Origin: Tricholoma matsutake
Taxonomy: Eukaryota; Basidiomycota; Agaricomycetes; Agaricales; Tricholomataceae
Length of the DNA stretch: 64,000 bases
Reading direction: 5' to 3'
Assembly: GCA_026075535.2 (NCBI GenBank)
Contig: AP026550.1
Location: 9,610,001-9,674,000 of the forward strand
In this document: piece after piece, positions 1 through 11,189 of the stretch
Numbering within the stretch: position 1 is the stretch's first letter
How the letters are laid out: every line of letters starts with the position of its first letter
Translations under genes and position numbers: made by a program
Notes under the pieces: model-generated
Databases searched by the model: none
What the model was told of the DNA's origin: nothing
The model's input: the letters and a program-made list of their open reading frames with translations, nothing else

Positions 1-60
1 TTTATTGGAGGTATGGACTTGACGGTGGACTACTTGTGAGTATCGGTTTTACATTTAGAA

Positions 61-1000
61 GATTATAATGAGGACATTTGATGATTAAGGGACAACCCTA
101 AGTATGAAATCAAGTCGGATAATCTGGATTGGTACAAGGAGAGAATGCTACTGCTGGAATCGACAACATGATTATGGCCTTCAATGGTTCAAATTAACTC
201 ACTCGCCCAGAAGGATGCATTGATAAGGAATCTGGACATTGTTGCTAAAAGTATAGGGACTAGGCGGCCAAGAACGATTGTGATGAAAGAAGGAGACCAA
301 ATCCCGGTTGGGTATGTGTTGAAGAGAACGAACAGTGACTGTGGGACCCATGTTATCCTTCCAAAGAAAGGTAAAAGAAGCGAAACAGCGTGGAAGGATC
401 TGAAGGGTGGAATGGTGGACTCAGTGTGGTTGGCTCAAGAGTACATTCCAACCCTGAGAGAGTTTGGTGAATGGCGGGTGGTAATGGTGGGAGGAAAGAT
501 TCTGTATTGTGCTCATACACAATACGATGGATCAAAACATTGTTGGAAGTTCGTGAACACCACCAGGTTTTTGTCGCTGAAAGAAATCAAGTTGAGTGCA
601 TATCAGTGGATTGCAGATTAATAAAACTGACTAGATATATATTAGTGAACTACGACGGAGTGGAAAACTATGTGGAGATTACTCAGTGGCAGATCCTGAT
701 TTTGGGACACAGGAAATTCACGAAAAAGGAAAGCAGGAATTCTATCAATTTGTCCAAGAGACATACGAGAAATTATGTTTCATGGAATCCTCAAGACTGG
801 GAGGAAAGAGTGCGTTGTCCATGTTTTTACGGATGGACATTGGGTTTTCTTTTGATGAAAATGAAGAAGCTTTCTATTTCGTTAATGAAATAGAAAGAAC
901 ACCCATGACAAGCCTATGGTCCAGAGCTATTGGGGTGCCTGTCAATATATTTTCAGAGACGTTGGGTCAATGTCTACAGGAGTGGGCTGGTATATTTTAA
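61..1000 (+). pseudogene. ATP-grasp-like accessory protein, decayed copy A1
   Basis: This is a broken gene of a family I know only as conserved Agaricomycete hypothetical. The N-terminal part reads in one frame from about 61 to 618 but is cut by TGA codons at 79-84 and 169-171. The segment around 184-570 contains YVLKRTNSDCGTHVILP, then WLAQEYIPTL and GEWRVVMVGGKILY. After a probable intron near 590-645 the frame continues to 1000 with LRMDIGF and FYFVNEIERTP. The order of a lysine-containing strand, a W-A-Q hinge and an N-E-x-E element resembles ATP-grasp ligase folds, where the last motif binds metal. No substrate can be named. The stops sit where Trp or Arg is expected. A second copy (A2) lies at 4.7-6.1 kb. 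Confidence 0.5.
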
Positions 1001-1150
1001 AAATATTGAGATAGTAGTGCGCAGTAGTCCTCAAATATAATAGATTATCCTTGTACTACACTTCTGTCCAGTATATATGCCACTCGATAATTCTACTGCT
1101 ATGTTCTACAGTACACAGCCAGATGCTAGGTAGACCTGAGGTCATAGACA
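1001..1150. other. AT-rich spacer after the A1 pseudogene
   Basis: No coding signal is seen here. It is the 3' flank of the A1 fragment, ahead of a tandem repeat. Confidence 0.4.
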
Positions 1151-1155
1151 TCATA

Positions 1156-1480
1156 GTGGATGCCCAAGTAAATTTGCTGCGGTACAGGATGCATTGTCCA
1201 GTTCGTCATTGAAGTTGCGGACGGAGAAATAAATTTGCACCAGGTACGATATCCATTGTCCAGTTTGTCATTGAAGTTGTGGACGCTCAACTAAATTTGT
1301 GATGGTACAGGATGCATTGTCCAGTTCATCATAGAAGTTGTGGATGCCCAAGTAAATTTGCTGCGGTATGGGATGCGTTGTCCAGTTTGTCATTGAAGTT
1401 GCAGATGTAGGAATAAATTTGCACCAGGTACGATATCCATTGTCCAGTTTGTCATTGAAGTTGTGGATGCTCAACCTGTC
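1156..1480 (+). repeat. 61-bp tandem repeat in a 184-bp higher-order unit
   Basis: Units of about 61 bp share the core ATTGTCCAGTTTGTCATTGA. GTGGATGCCC recurs at 1156 and 1340, giving a 184-bp higher-order period of three diverged monomers. It overlaps ORFs on both strands, which are by-products of the repeat. Confidence 0.75.
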
Positions 1481-1489
1481 GTCTGCGTC

Positions 1490-2215
1490 GTTGGGGTCAT
1501 CGTTGTCATCGTCACCCCCCCCCCCCCCCCCTTGTTTTCTGGCCCCATTCCTGGTCTTCCTGGTCGTGGCTGGCACTCCTCTTGTCGCATTTGTCCCTGG
1601 CCTTTGCTGCTGCTGCTCCTGTCATTGTTGGTGTCGCTGCCGTTGTTCCTGTCAGCTCTGGGGTCATTCTTGTCGTTCCCCTGGTTCTTGTCCTCCCTGG
1701 CGTCGTCTGGAGCTGGTTCGGGGCTTTGGGGTTGCTGTGTTGGTGGTGGAGGTGGTCTTGTCATCGTCATCTTCGTCATTGTGGTGGCAGCCACTATGGT
1801 GGTGGTGGAGGTGGTCTTGTCGTCGTCATGTTCATCATTGTGGCGGCAGCCGCTGTGGTGGTGGTGGGTCCTTGGCATCGGCATCGCCCTCGCCTAGTTG
1901 TTCCCTGATGCTGCTGCTGCTGACTTAGTTGTTGGTACTCCTCCTGTTGCGGCATCGTCCCTTGCCATCATTTTCGGCATCCTTGTCGTCCTGGTGGCAT
2001 CGTTCCCATGTTTCCTGGTCTTGTCCGGTCGCTCTCGTCCGTAGTGTTTCCATGGTAGTGGAACGTCATCGTCGTCATCATGGGGGCCATGGTACCTTTC
2101 TTGGTGTTAGGTCAATGGAAATACCTAAAATACAATAAAAATTGTGTTAGTTGAAAGGAAAAAAACAAGACGAAAAGAAAAAACTTACCTGGGCCTGTTA
2201 GTTGCATGAGGTTGT
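1490..2215. repeat. Low-complexity region related to the interior of the 55.3-kb hAT-like element
   Basis: The block starts with a homopolymeric C run near 1515-1530 and continues with GTTGTCATCG/TGGTGGTGG-like simple sequence. It opens long hydrophobic and His/Asp-rich ORFs in several frames, which I do not regard as genes. Its right end (2100-2210) resembles 56285-56390. Both carry, on the minus strand, a splice donor after GGCCCAGG or similar and an intron-like tract ending in ATTTTAG. I therefore read this as a relative of the internal part of the hAT-like element at 55339-56932. No terminal inverted repeats are visible here. Confidence 0.45.
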
Positions 2216-2359
2216 TGTTGCTGTTGTTGCAAGAAGCGTTGGAGGAGTGTGGATGGGGGTGGAGGTGGGAGGCAGCGGCGGCATCGAGAGTGGTGGTTGA
2301 CTGACAAACGTTGAGACGGTGGGTAGTCTCAAAGGAAGGAGGGATGTTCATGCAACTGA

Positions 2360-2515
2360 AACCAAAGTCGGTCAAGCCTATCAACCAACAGCCACCTTAC
2401 CTCCAGTGCTCAATCAAGCTATAGAGGCTCCCGGTCGAGCCTATCGACCAGAAACTCATGCAAGTAAGACTGAGGGCATCGGTCGAGCCTATCGACCAAC
2501 AAACAAACTGTCGGT
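2360..2515 (+). repeat. Three copies of a palindromic 18-mer
   Basis: GGTCGAGCCTATCGACC occurs twice (near 2434 and 2480) and a GGTCAAGCCTATCAACC variant occurs near 2369. Each can form a 6-bp stem with a 5-nt loop. They encode a GRAYRP-like repeat in one frame, but nothing shows that the frame is translated. Confidence 0.6.
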
Positions 2516-2699
2516 GGTGGTCATTTCGTGAAATCGCAATCGAATCGGATTGATTACATCATTATCATTTTCAGTCTCCGCAACCAAACTCAGCGACTTT
2601 GCGCTCGTTGTACTATTGTACAGATTACCCTACTGCATAGATGTCTGAATACTTCGCTAATATCATTCCAAACCTGGATCATTTACACCTCCGACCACA

Positions 2700-3460
2700 C
2701 TGCCTGACCTTTTCGACAGACGACCGACCCAGATTGTACAGGGTAAGTCATGGTATTACTGCTACAGTGACAAAGCTCTGCTGATGTCTACATCTTTCAG
2801 GCTGTTTGTGAGTCCCTCAAGAGGTACAATATAGATGGCTCTCTGCTATATCGGCATGTAAAAGGAGATAACAAGGATGAGAGCGACTGGATCACTCACG
2901 CAGACTGCCCAGTAAGTAACCCTTTTCTCCATACAGTGACAGTTATCGTGATGATCAAAATACAGATTTGTTATAACAATGAGGGTTTGTTCTGCATTTT
3001 GGCGTGCTCTTGCAGGAAAAAAATCTACTCAAAGGTTTGTTTCTGCTTAATTTTATATGCATTGTTCACAGTCGATCGCCAGGATTGCTTGAAGAAGATG
3101 GCAGAGGAACATGAAACTGGACGGCTTCATTGTAAGTGCAGATTCATCCTTCATCATTATTCATATGTAAGGTATCCTTTGTACTAGGCCCTTTCTGTAG
3201 AAGTTTCACAGTCATGTTGCATAGAGAATGGGTATTCTGTGTAGATGAGAAGGGGCGCTGAGAAGAAAAACAAGCTGCTGACCGAATTAGAACTCACAAG
3301 AAGAAGAAGATCCAGAAACTGAAGAAGCAGGAGGAGAAGCGCAAAGCAAAGGAGAATGCAGAGATGAAAGGCGATGGCAGAAAAGATATAGAGGGCAACT
3401 GCCAGTGGGCAGCGGCAATTAAAAGGGTTCACCTTATACTGCCACCTCCTCCAATTTGAT
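2700..3460 (+). pseudogene. Possible multi-exon gene remnant, function unknown
   Basis: A chain of short candidate exons is bounded by good fungal splice sites: GTAAGT near 2752 with CTTTCAG near 2801, GTAAGTAACC near 2911, and GTAAGTGCAG near 3134 with TCTGTAG near 3202. Peptides between them include AVCESLKRYNIDGSLLYRHV and, further on, a lysine-rich stretch (about 3290-3400) of coiled-coil character. I could not assemble one continuous frame, and stops occur in the last block. It may be a decayed member of a fungal accessory family. The splice-site regularity is the main support. Confidence 0.3.
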
Positions 3461-4150
3461 AGTATGTATCTAGTGGTTTTGGCATTGCCTCGACTGTAAC
3501 CCAAAAAAATGTCCAACTGTTGCAGGATTGTTGTCGAGATATCCAGCTTCTAGTAGAGATTCCACCTGACATTTACATAATTGCCCAACCAGTAAAGCGA
3601 CCTTCTGTTGGGTTCTCAGAATTCATGTGAATAGGGGCCCCTATTCCCAGATAAAATACATAGGTTATCTTTTTTGCCATTTGCTATGTCTGTTCCTAGT
3701 TATTCAAGGGAAGCTTGTACAAGTAAAAAAATCCTAATTGTCCGAAGTGGTGATCAGGTATGCCAATGTTAGACACTTATACTGATTCTGGAAAACTCGT
3801 CTGATTTCCGTTGAGCATGACAGGACCACATTTTTTTAAACCAGGTTGGCTCTTCAGTGCGTCCTTGATAAAAATATAATGCTTACGAGAGGTCGGGCAT
3901 CCAAGACGGCTGTTACACAGTAGGCACCAATAAGCCCGTTTTACTTAAACCAATCTTGCTCTTGAGTTCAGTCTACAAAGGGTTAGCTGAACATCATTCA
4001 TGAAATTTTTTAAGTCCCTCGTGCAATTGTTAGTAGATCAACTAGCAACCCTGCAGCGCAGAGGAAGATCTGGCAAAGCATCGGGTTAGGCAAATAAATG
4101 ACATTGATGCCCGTAAAGAGGAGAAAGGTGGTTATGTGAGGACTGCACGT
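3461..4150. other. Intergenic, nothing recognised
   Basis: AT-rich sequence without an ORF, repeat or RNA feature that I can support. Confidence 0.4.
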
Positions 4151-4151
4151 G

Positions 4152-4512
4152 TAATGTTGTCTAATGGACTGGCCAGAGGTAGGAAAAGGAAATTGTAAGG
4201 GTATCTGGCACAATATTGTCGTCACCTGCGGTCGCACTGACTTACCATATCATGTGTTCACCCAGTGTACACGGACGTCTCAGACGTCCATGGTCATGCC
4301 AATGTTGTCTAATGGACTGGCCAGAGGTAGGAAATGGAAATTGTAAGGGTATCTGGCACAATATTGTTGTTGCCTGCGCTCGCACTGACTTACCATATCA
4401 TGTGTTCACCCAGTGTACGTGGACGTCCCAGATGTCCATGGTCATGCCAATGTTGTCTAATGGACCAGCCAGAGGTAGGAAAAGGAAATTGTAAGGGTAT
4501 CTGGCACAGTAT
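4152..4512 (+). repeat. 148-bp tandem repeat array, plus orientation
   Basis: The phrase GTATCTGGCAC starts at 4201, 4349 and 4497, exactly 148 bp apart. Each unit contains a short inverted repeat around GGACGTC...GACGTCC and the phrase CCAGAGGTAGGAAAAGGAAA. Overlapping ORFs (DWPEVGKGNCKGIWH and similar) arise because a 148-bp period cycles through the three frames, so they are not genes. Inverted copies occur at 6079-6240, 7395-7575 and 7968-8510. Confidence 0.9.
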
Positions 4513-4747
4513 CGGTGACAGCAGGCGAGAACAATATAAGCTCTGCTATGCTGTCACATGGGGTTGTGACATACCTCTTATCATATGTCTTATCGATCAC
4601 CATCTAACATCTAACATCTACCATGTCTGAAAGTACTGCGAGACAGCAAGGGAATCCACAGCTAGGCTTTGAGATTTGTCCACACACGTGCGGATGTCAA
4701 ATAACCCAGGCTGCAGCGAACCAGTCATGCAGACAGCCTGCATGGAT

Positions 4748-6078
4748 GTGACAAGGTCCTTTGACCCTAAAGGATGGCCACCACTTAAATTTCCATATCC
4801 AATCAAGAGAAGTACATCCAAACTGCACTGATGCATGTGGAAATTTTGATAGTCGAGGTCGCGCACTAACAAATGAAGAGTACGCCGCTTGGGTTCCGCA
4901 TCTCGGCCATTATACCAAGTACCACAGACACATTCCGCCTCAATTCCAATCACTAATCCCTGCCACACCACTCAACGATGCCTATTCAGGTGCTCTGCCA
5001 CCTCACCCACTGCCAGATCTTCGATCTCTGCCTGAAGCAATAGCCTCTATGTCTGTACAATCACATCCGGGTAATTCAGGCAGTGCATCGAGTGCTCAGC
5101 CGAAACTGCTCGTGGTTGAGAGTCCTCGTATCTGTACAGAGCCGAATAGCCTCGAAAGCGTCATGACTCTCTTAACGTACGATTGCTATGTCATGGAAAG
5201 GAATACCCCAGGCCCTATTAAGGCTGCAATTCGGACAGCCCCTGCAGGAATGGCCTATCGGGAGTGGGCCCATAAGGACGACCATAATCCAGACCTAGAG
5301 TCGTACCAAATACATGACATGGCAAGTATTGTATCACTTTGGATATTCTTATCTGATTATGGTTCTACCAGATGGTCTGGGCAATTGCATTTCTGGAAGC
5401 AGGGTGGTCCGTTCAATGGATGAAATGGGACGTGTTCGTAGAGATTCTACTCAGCAGAAACTTCAGCCATATCACCAATATGTCAAATCTCAGCCTTATG
5501 GCGGGAGGTTTTAGCCTTGCTATTGACTACATGCACGTACCATGCTTCCTCATATACTCCATTAACCTCTGAATGATATTTATTCTAGTACTGAACATCC
5601 AGGATTGAATCGGATGAATATTGACCAATTTTGGTGCAACTTACTCAAGTTGTCCCTCGATGTTCCAATGTTCCCCCACCCACAAGATCTTCTTGCATCG
5701 GCATGCAAGGTTCAGCGTGACAATGACCTCATGACCACTGCAATGACCGTGACAAAGACCCCCTATCCCAAATCTCTGATGTTGACCAACGAGCGGGATC
5801 TCAGGACGGCATGCAACAACGTCAACATTGTTGTTAAATGTGACTTCAGTGACTCGACAACGTGCACATTTCTCCCTGCGAGGGACGGGGGTGCCGACCA
5901 CCGAACCGAGACAGTTCTCCAGAAATATGCCGAGTCAGAAATATTGTACGAAGGAATCGAGTGCCTGCCCCGTCCGGCGTGGTTAGCCCAGCCTTGGATG
6001 CCTTCTTTAGTGGAGAAGGGAGAGATTAGGGCTTTTGTTGTCAGAGGTAAGCTACTACATGCTGTTCATACATGGCCG
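4748..6078 (+). pseudogene. ATP-grasp-like accessory protein, 3'-truncated copy A2
   Basis: This is a paralogue of the 61-1000 fragment. A first exon (about 4761-5320) is rich in Pro and Ser. It is followed by candidate introns near 5324-5370 and 5537-5588 (GTACCATGC...TTCTAG). A third exon, 5589-6078, holds the family motifs IVVKCDFSDSTTCTFLP, WLAQPWMPSL and GEIRAFVVRGKLLHAVHTW. These align in order with the lysine-bearing strand and hinge of copy A1. The C-terminal metal-binding part present in A1 (VNEIER) is missing, because the 148-bp repeat begins exactly where the reading frame ends. Repeat copies flank the fragment in opposite orientations. ATP-grasp assignment is an inference from motif order. 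Confidence 0.5.
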
Positions 6079-6242
6079 TGAACACATGATATGGTAAGTT
6101 AAGTTAGTGCGACCACAGGCGACAACAATATTGTGCCAGATACCCTTACAATTTCCATTTCCTACCTCTGGCCGGTCCTTTAGACAACATTGGCATGACC
6201 ATGGACGTCTGGGATGTCCATGTACACTGGGTGAACAGATGA
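6079..6242 (-). repeat. Single inverted copy of the 148-bp repeat
   Basis: GTGCCAGATACCCTTACAAT is present near 6133, the reverse complement of the unit at 4.2-4.5 kb. It abuts and truncates the A2 pseudogene. Confidence 0.85.
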
Positions 6243-6303
6243 TAGCATTTATTCATAGAAGTACAGGTAGCAATTCAAAAAAATAAACAATGAAATTAAA
6301 TGG

Positions 6304-7271
6304 TTAGATACTCCACCTGCACCTGGGGCATGAGTACACTTTCCATGTCTTCTCAATGACAAAGTCCCGCAAAATTTTTTTGCCCAACAGCGCCAACCAA
6401 TTCTCTGGCAAGGCGCCTCCGTCTCTCCACTCCTGGATCAGCCCCTGTTGAGAGCCGCTGCCTGTAGTGGCCCAGTTGTTGTTGAAGTCGTACTCGTCCA
6501 TATGGCCTCGGACCGTAGGCCTGCGCATTACTTCATTTAGTATCTCCGGAAATCCATCTCGAAGGGTCTCGATATCGAGGGTTCCTTGGTTACTGGGGAC
6601 CTCGAAATCAGGGCTGTCATCATCCTCACCAATACACTCAATGTCCATCCAAACTCCGCATGGGTAGCAGTACCGCTGGCGATCCTCGTGGGGGACATAG
6701 AACTCTTCACAAACCGGGCATGGTGTTTTCGTACATCGAATGAACCAGATCTGGCTGTTCATTCATGGTGGATTTGGTAAGGTGTCGTCAAATTCCCGAA
6801 AATATGCTCCAAGCTTATCGATAATTTTCTCCGATGAAAGCCAATCCACATCGTCCTCCAGCAAAACCAGTTCGGTCGGAGACAAATTTTTGTCACTGCT
6901 GTGGGTTCCAGTTGAGTTGATTAGAGAGTTCACAATAACGAGCCACTCACTTTCGGGTATCAGTATGGTCTGTGTAGAACTGCAGAAAAAACCAGGTGGG
7001 AGCGCCCGGTTTCACGTGAATCTCCCTTACATGCGCGATCCGAAAATCCCTTCGGAGGTTTTTGTTGGCAAGTCTTCCCTTCGGAACCACATAAACGCTT
7101 GAAGAGAAGTTGGGTAAGATTGATGCAGACATAGATCAGCTAGATCGGCTGGGCTTACCAATCATTCAAGCTGACCGTGACAGAGTCACCATTGCCCTCC
7201 ACAACCATCTCAGTCACCATGGGGAGCTTTTGAATCTTTCTGGAATTGGCTTCAGAGACCATGGTGGTTGA
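6304..7271 (-). pseudogene. BAH-like plus PHD-like zinc finger protein, decayed
   Basis: On the minus strand a first exon begins at ATG 7271 and reads GNGDSVTVSLND. It is followed by an intron of about 60 bp and then VYVVPKGRLANKN, FRIAHVREIHV and PTWFFLQFYTD. This is the pattern of a bromo-adjacent-homology-like module, which in known families binds nucleosomes or silencing factors. After an in-frame TGA near 6763 the frame continues with CPVCEEFYVPHEDRQRYC, CGVWMDIEC and, at the very C-terminus, CPRC. This is a Cys-rich PHD-like pattern. BAH-PHD architecture suggests a chromatin reader, but function is inferred from motifs only. A repeat copy lies at each side. Confidence 0.5.
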
Positions 7272-7394
7272 CTCGAAAGACTTATCAATCATGCGATCCG
7301 TAGCGATAAGGTGACACGTGTTTGGATGCCTGCGTCATTCTTGCGTTTTATCACATGGTTGACTGCGAGATACTGTTAAAATTTCCTTGTGGCA

Positions 7395-7575
7395 AGTTCC
7401 CATGACCACAGGTGACAACGATATCGTGCCAGATGCAGTTAAAATTTAGGTGTCACAGGACATGGACGCCTGTGACGTCCTCGTACACTCGGCGAACATA
7501 TGATATGGCAAGTCAGTGCGACCGCAGGTGACAACAATATCGTGCCAGATACCCTTTAAATTTCCTTTTACGACC
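7395..7575 (-). repeat. Degenerate 148-bp repeat copies
   Basis: Two partial units are visible: GATATCGTGCCAGAT near 7420, and a longer one around 7460-7565 containing GACAACAATATCGTGCCAGA. Both are in the minus orientation. Confidence 0.75.
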
Positions 7576-7967
7576 TCTTCTGAGCCTGGCACCCCAGAAA
7601 GACGACACAGCCTTACGGGCTTGGAACTGGTTGTGTGATAATAATTAGATGGCGGACACTTAGTAGTAATATAATTGACTATATTCAATGCTAGAATATA
7701 TGAGCGTTAGTGTAGGTACATACCCTAAGTAATCTGTAACGATAAACATGATATAATACTCACCTCAGTACTCATATAAGTAACTGAAGTGACCAAAGAA
7801 TCTATCTAGCTATATACATGCTGTGTTAGACAACGGGATAATGGGAGAAAGGTAACTATCAGATGTTTGTCTGGGCGCATCAAAGGGATGCACTAAGAAT
7901 AGAATACGCATCAAATATGCCGACCGCAACGTGCTGACCGCATGTGATCACAGTGTGAATCTCAACA
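7576..7967. other. Intergenic, nothing recognised
   Basis: AT-rich stretch between two repeat blocks, with no supported feature. Confidence 0.4.
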
Positions 7968-8515
7968 AACATAGGCACGGACATGGCCGTCTGGGACGTC
8001 CGTGTACAGTGGGTGAACACATGATATGGTAAGTCAGTGCGACCGCAGGCGACGACAATACTGTGCCAGATACCCTTACAATTTCCTTTTCCTACCTCTG
8101 GCCAGTCCATTAGACAACATTGGCATGACCATGGACGTCTGGGACATCTGTGTACACTGGGTGAACACATGATATGGTAAGTTAGTGTGACCACAGGCGA
8201 CAACAATATTGTGCCAGATACCCTTACAATTTCCTTTTCCTACCTCTGGCCAGTCCATTAGACAACATAGGCATGACCATGGACATCTGGGACGTCCATG
8301 TACACTGGGTGAACACATGATATGGTAAGTCAGTATGACCGCAGGCGACGACAATACTGTGCCAGATACCCTTACAATTTCCTTTTCCTACCTCTGGCCA
8401 GTCTTTTAGACAACATTGGCATGACCATGGACGTCTGGGACGTCCGTGTACACTGGGTGAACACATGATATGGTAATTCAGTGCGACAACAATATCATTG
8501 CAGATACCCTTTACT
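7968..8515 (-). repeat. 148-bp tandem repeat array, minus orientation
   Basis: GTGCCAGATA starts at 8063, 8211 and 8359, again exactly 148 bp apart, with a fourth degenerate unit running to about 8510. This is the same family as 4152-4512 in opposite orientation, so the two arrays form a large inverted arrangement around the gene fragments at 4.7-7.3 kb. Confidence 0.9.
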
Positions 8516-8724
8516 TTTACAACCGGTAGAAATATCTGATTGCCTCATGGTATGCTGGTGTCAATTACAAATCTAGTCTAAGCAAACATACTAATGTCTC
8601 TGGGAGTGGATGTGACGCGCTGGAATCCTTAGAAGAGATCCCATGGGTTTCAACGGTAATTAAGCCTGCCGCTATCGAACCGGGGCTGAGCTGAGTATGA
8701 CTACGAGAACTATATATCATTCCT

Positions 8725-8822
8725 CTTCTCGTGCCAGATACCCTTACAATTTCCTTTTCCAACCTCTGGTCAGTCCATTAGACAACATAGGATGGACATC
8801 TGGGACGTCCGCGTATGATACA
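8725..8822 (-). repeat. Fragment of the 148-bp repeat
   Basis: TGCCAGATACCCTTACAATT is followed by the CCAACCTCTGGTCAGTCCAT segment and GGACATCTGGGACGTCC. It is truncated on both sides. Confidence 0.7.
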
Positions 8823-8884
8823 AGTCAGTGCAATCGCAGGTGTGCTTCCGATCGTCCTCCTGATTCACACTTGTCGATCGCGGT

Positions 8885-8932
8885 TTAACTTTAACTTTAA
8901 CTTTAACTTTAACTTTAACTTTAACTTTATTA
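8885..8932 (+). repeat. TTTAAC hexanucleotide microsatellite
   Basis: About eight perfect tandem copies of TTTAAC/AACTTT. This is not the fungal telomere repeat (TTAGGG). Confidence 0.9.
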
Positions 8933-9244
8933 TGTGGCTGCTTGCAAGCCCAGTATACTGCTGCAAATATATGACATGGTCATGTGACATCCCTGATTCA
9001 CACACTCAGCAGGGCAAATTGGGGTGCCTGTGGTCTGAAATCAACCCTATCACGGTTAGCCTGGTGTCCAAACCCACAGTGTGTCAAACCCTACAGTGGT
9101 TGTCACTAGGTCACGACAACTGCTTTTAGTGTAAACAAATATAAATTCCACAAGTTACCCTACATCTTGCAAATAGTCTGACAGATATCACATTAAAATC
9201 ACTTGACAGAATATTGCTGCATGCAACAATCCTTGGCATGCTCG

Positions 9245-9380
9245 AGAGAGCATTGTACCCCCTTCTGCCCTCATGGATCCAACCCTAGGTGAGCACTGTA
9301 CCCCCTTCTGACCCTATGGATCCAACCCTGTGGCCCCCTTCTGCCCCCATGGATCAAACCCTGTGGCCAACCCTGGGAGG
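9245..9380 (+). repeat. Short direct repeats around CCCCCTTCTG...ATGGATC
   Basis: Three imperfect copies of TACCCCCTTCTGCCCTCATGG-type sequence with ATCCAACCCT lie next to the large minisatellite. No coding potential. Confidence 0.6.
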
Positions 9381-9397
9381 TCCCATAACTTGTGAGG

Positions 9398-10490
9398 ATA
9401 GCACATCAAAGACAGCATGTACAGTACTCACCGCATAATTTCACTTGTGAGGACAGAACGTCTATGACGACATGTACAGTACTCACCGCATAATTTCAGT
9501 TGTGAGGACAGAACATCAAGGACAGCATGTACAGTACTCACCACATAATTTCACTTGTAATGACAGAACGTCAATGACAACATGTACTCACCACATAATT
9601 TGAATTGTGAGAACAGAACGTCAATGACAGCATGTACAGTATTCACTGTATAATTTCACTGGTGAGGACAGAACGTCCATGACGACATGTACAGTACTCA
9701 CCACATAATTTCCCTTGTGAGGACAGAACGTCCATGACAGCATGTATAGTACTCACTGCATACTTTCAATTGTGAGGACAGAAAGTCAATGACAGCGTGT
9801 ACAGTACTCATGGCATAATCTCACTTCTGATGACAGAACCTCAACGACGACATGTACAGCACGTACAGTACTCACCACAAAATTTCACTTGTGAGGACAG
9901 AACGTCAATGATGACATGTATAGCACATACAGTACTCACCACATACAGAACTTCAATGACAACATGTTTAGCACATACAGTATGCACTGCACAATTTCAC
10001 TTGTGAGTCTGGAACGTCAACGATGACATGTTGTACAGCATGTACAGTACTCACTGCAAAATTTCACTTGTGAGTTGGGGATGTCAACGACAACATGTAC
10101 AGCACATACAGTACTTACCACAAAATTTCACGTGTGAGGACAGAATGTCAATGATGACATGTATATCACATACAATACTCACCACATATAGAACTTCAAC
10201 AACGACATGTTTAGCATGTACAGTGCTCACTGCACCATTTCACTTGTGAGTCTGGAATGTCAATGAAGACATGTACAGCATGTACAGTACTTACTGCACA
10301 ATTTTACTTGTGAGTCTGGAATGTCCACGACGACATGTTTAGCATGTCACTACAAAATTTCACTTGTAAGTCTGGGACATCACAGATGACATGTACAGCA
10401 CATACAGTACTCACTGCAAAATTTCACTTGTGACTTGGGAATGTCAGCGATGACATGTACCACACATACAGCATTCACCTGTAATGACAA
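9398..10490 (+). repeat. 55-66-bp minisatellite array
   Basis: Roughly eighteen units carry the core ACATGTACAGTACTCACC, then ATAATTTCACTTGTGAGGAC. ACAGTACTCA starts at 9421, 9476 and 9531, a 55-bp period. From about 9840 many units gain a ~10-bp insert (ACATGTACAGCACATACAG), giving 65-66 bp. ORFs across it are repeat artefacts. The right end abuts a stray promoter copy of the split host gene family. Confidence 0.9.
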
Positions 10491-10504
10491 AGTGTTAAGC
10501 ATGG

Positions 10505-10995
10505 TCAGTAAGTTTAATGGAGGCTCTTGAAACTATCAGCCATAGGAGATTATGTGAATAATCATTTTGATAAGTGTTCTACATTCTGAATGGCTCGAGG
10601 GTAGATGAACAGATAGAAACAAATGATAATTTGTACTTCAATTGAGGTCAAATCTGTGGAACACAAGCAACTGTTGGTAGGTAACATGAATTTCATATGG
10701 TGTACCGCATAGGCATTCCATGGAGGCCACATACCAGCAGTTGTTATTCAACTGTAAAGTGAATTTGATTTAGCATAAATAAAAGTAACACTTCATCAGC
10801 CAAGAACATGAACACCTTCATATTTGGTACTACTCCACAATAGAACTTGTGATGGACGTGAGGGCGGAAGCCAGTTACTTGCTGTTCATTGTCGTTGAAG
10901 AATGGACACCTTGCAAATCTGATCAATAGCCCTTGTGGACAATGATGAACATGAAGATCAGGGATGGAATGGCCTGCATGGAACTACTTCCATGC
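10505..10995 (-). promoter_or_regulatory. Truncated 5' region of a paralogue of the split gene
   Basis: AGCCATAGGAGAT near 10540 matches the start-codon region of the split gene (GGCCATAGGAGAT near 19926). The phrases GGTACTACTCC near 10829 and CCTGCATGGAACTACTTCCATGC near 10973 match the intergenic sequence near 20275-20345. The order is conserved. The gene body that should lie to the left is absent and is replaced by the minisatellite. This is therefore a third copy of the promoter that forms the inverted repeat at 20-21 kb. Confidence 0.6.
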
Positions 10996-11189
10996 TGGAG
11001 CGATCTTAGAGTGCTCAATCCTTGAATAATGTTTATTTATTAATTAAATATCCAAGAAAAAAACATTGAATGCGCCAAACAATTATGAAGCAGTTTAAGA
11101 TGTAACAACAAAGATACTATTCCTTGCCCTCATCAGCAAAGTCCGGAACTGCATGGTGCTTCAGGAGAATGCGAGGTGCAGCTCGATCC

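Noticed and set aside
1368..1928. Hydrophobic ORFs as a membrane protein
   Set aside because: They arise from low-complexity C/T/G-rich sequence open in several frames on both strands.
4164..4630. Overlapping ORFs with GNCKGIWH peptides as a gene family
   Set aside because: They follow the 148-bp tandem unit, which shifts frame every copy. The same peptides appear wherever the repeat occurs.
8885..8932. Telomere-like hexamer array
   Set aside because: The unit is TTTAAC, not TTAGGG or a known fungal telomere variant, and it is internal and short.
9398..10490. CRISPR-like regularly spaced repeats
   Set aside because: The whole 55-66-bp unit is repeated with drift. There are no unique spacers and the context is eukaryotic.
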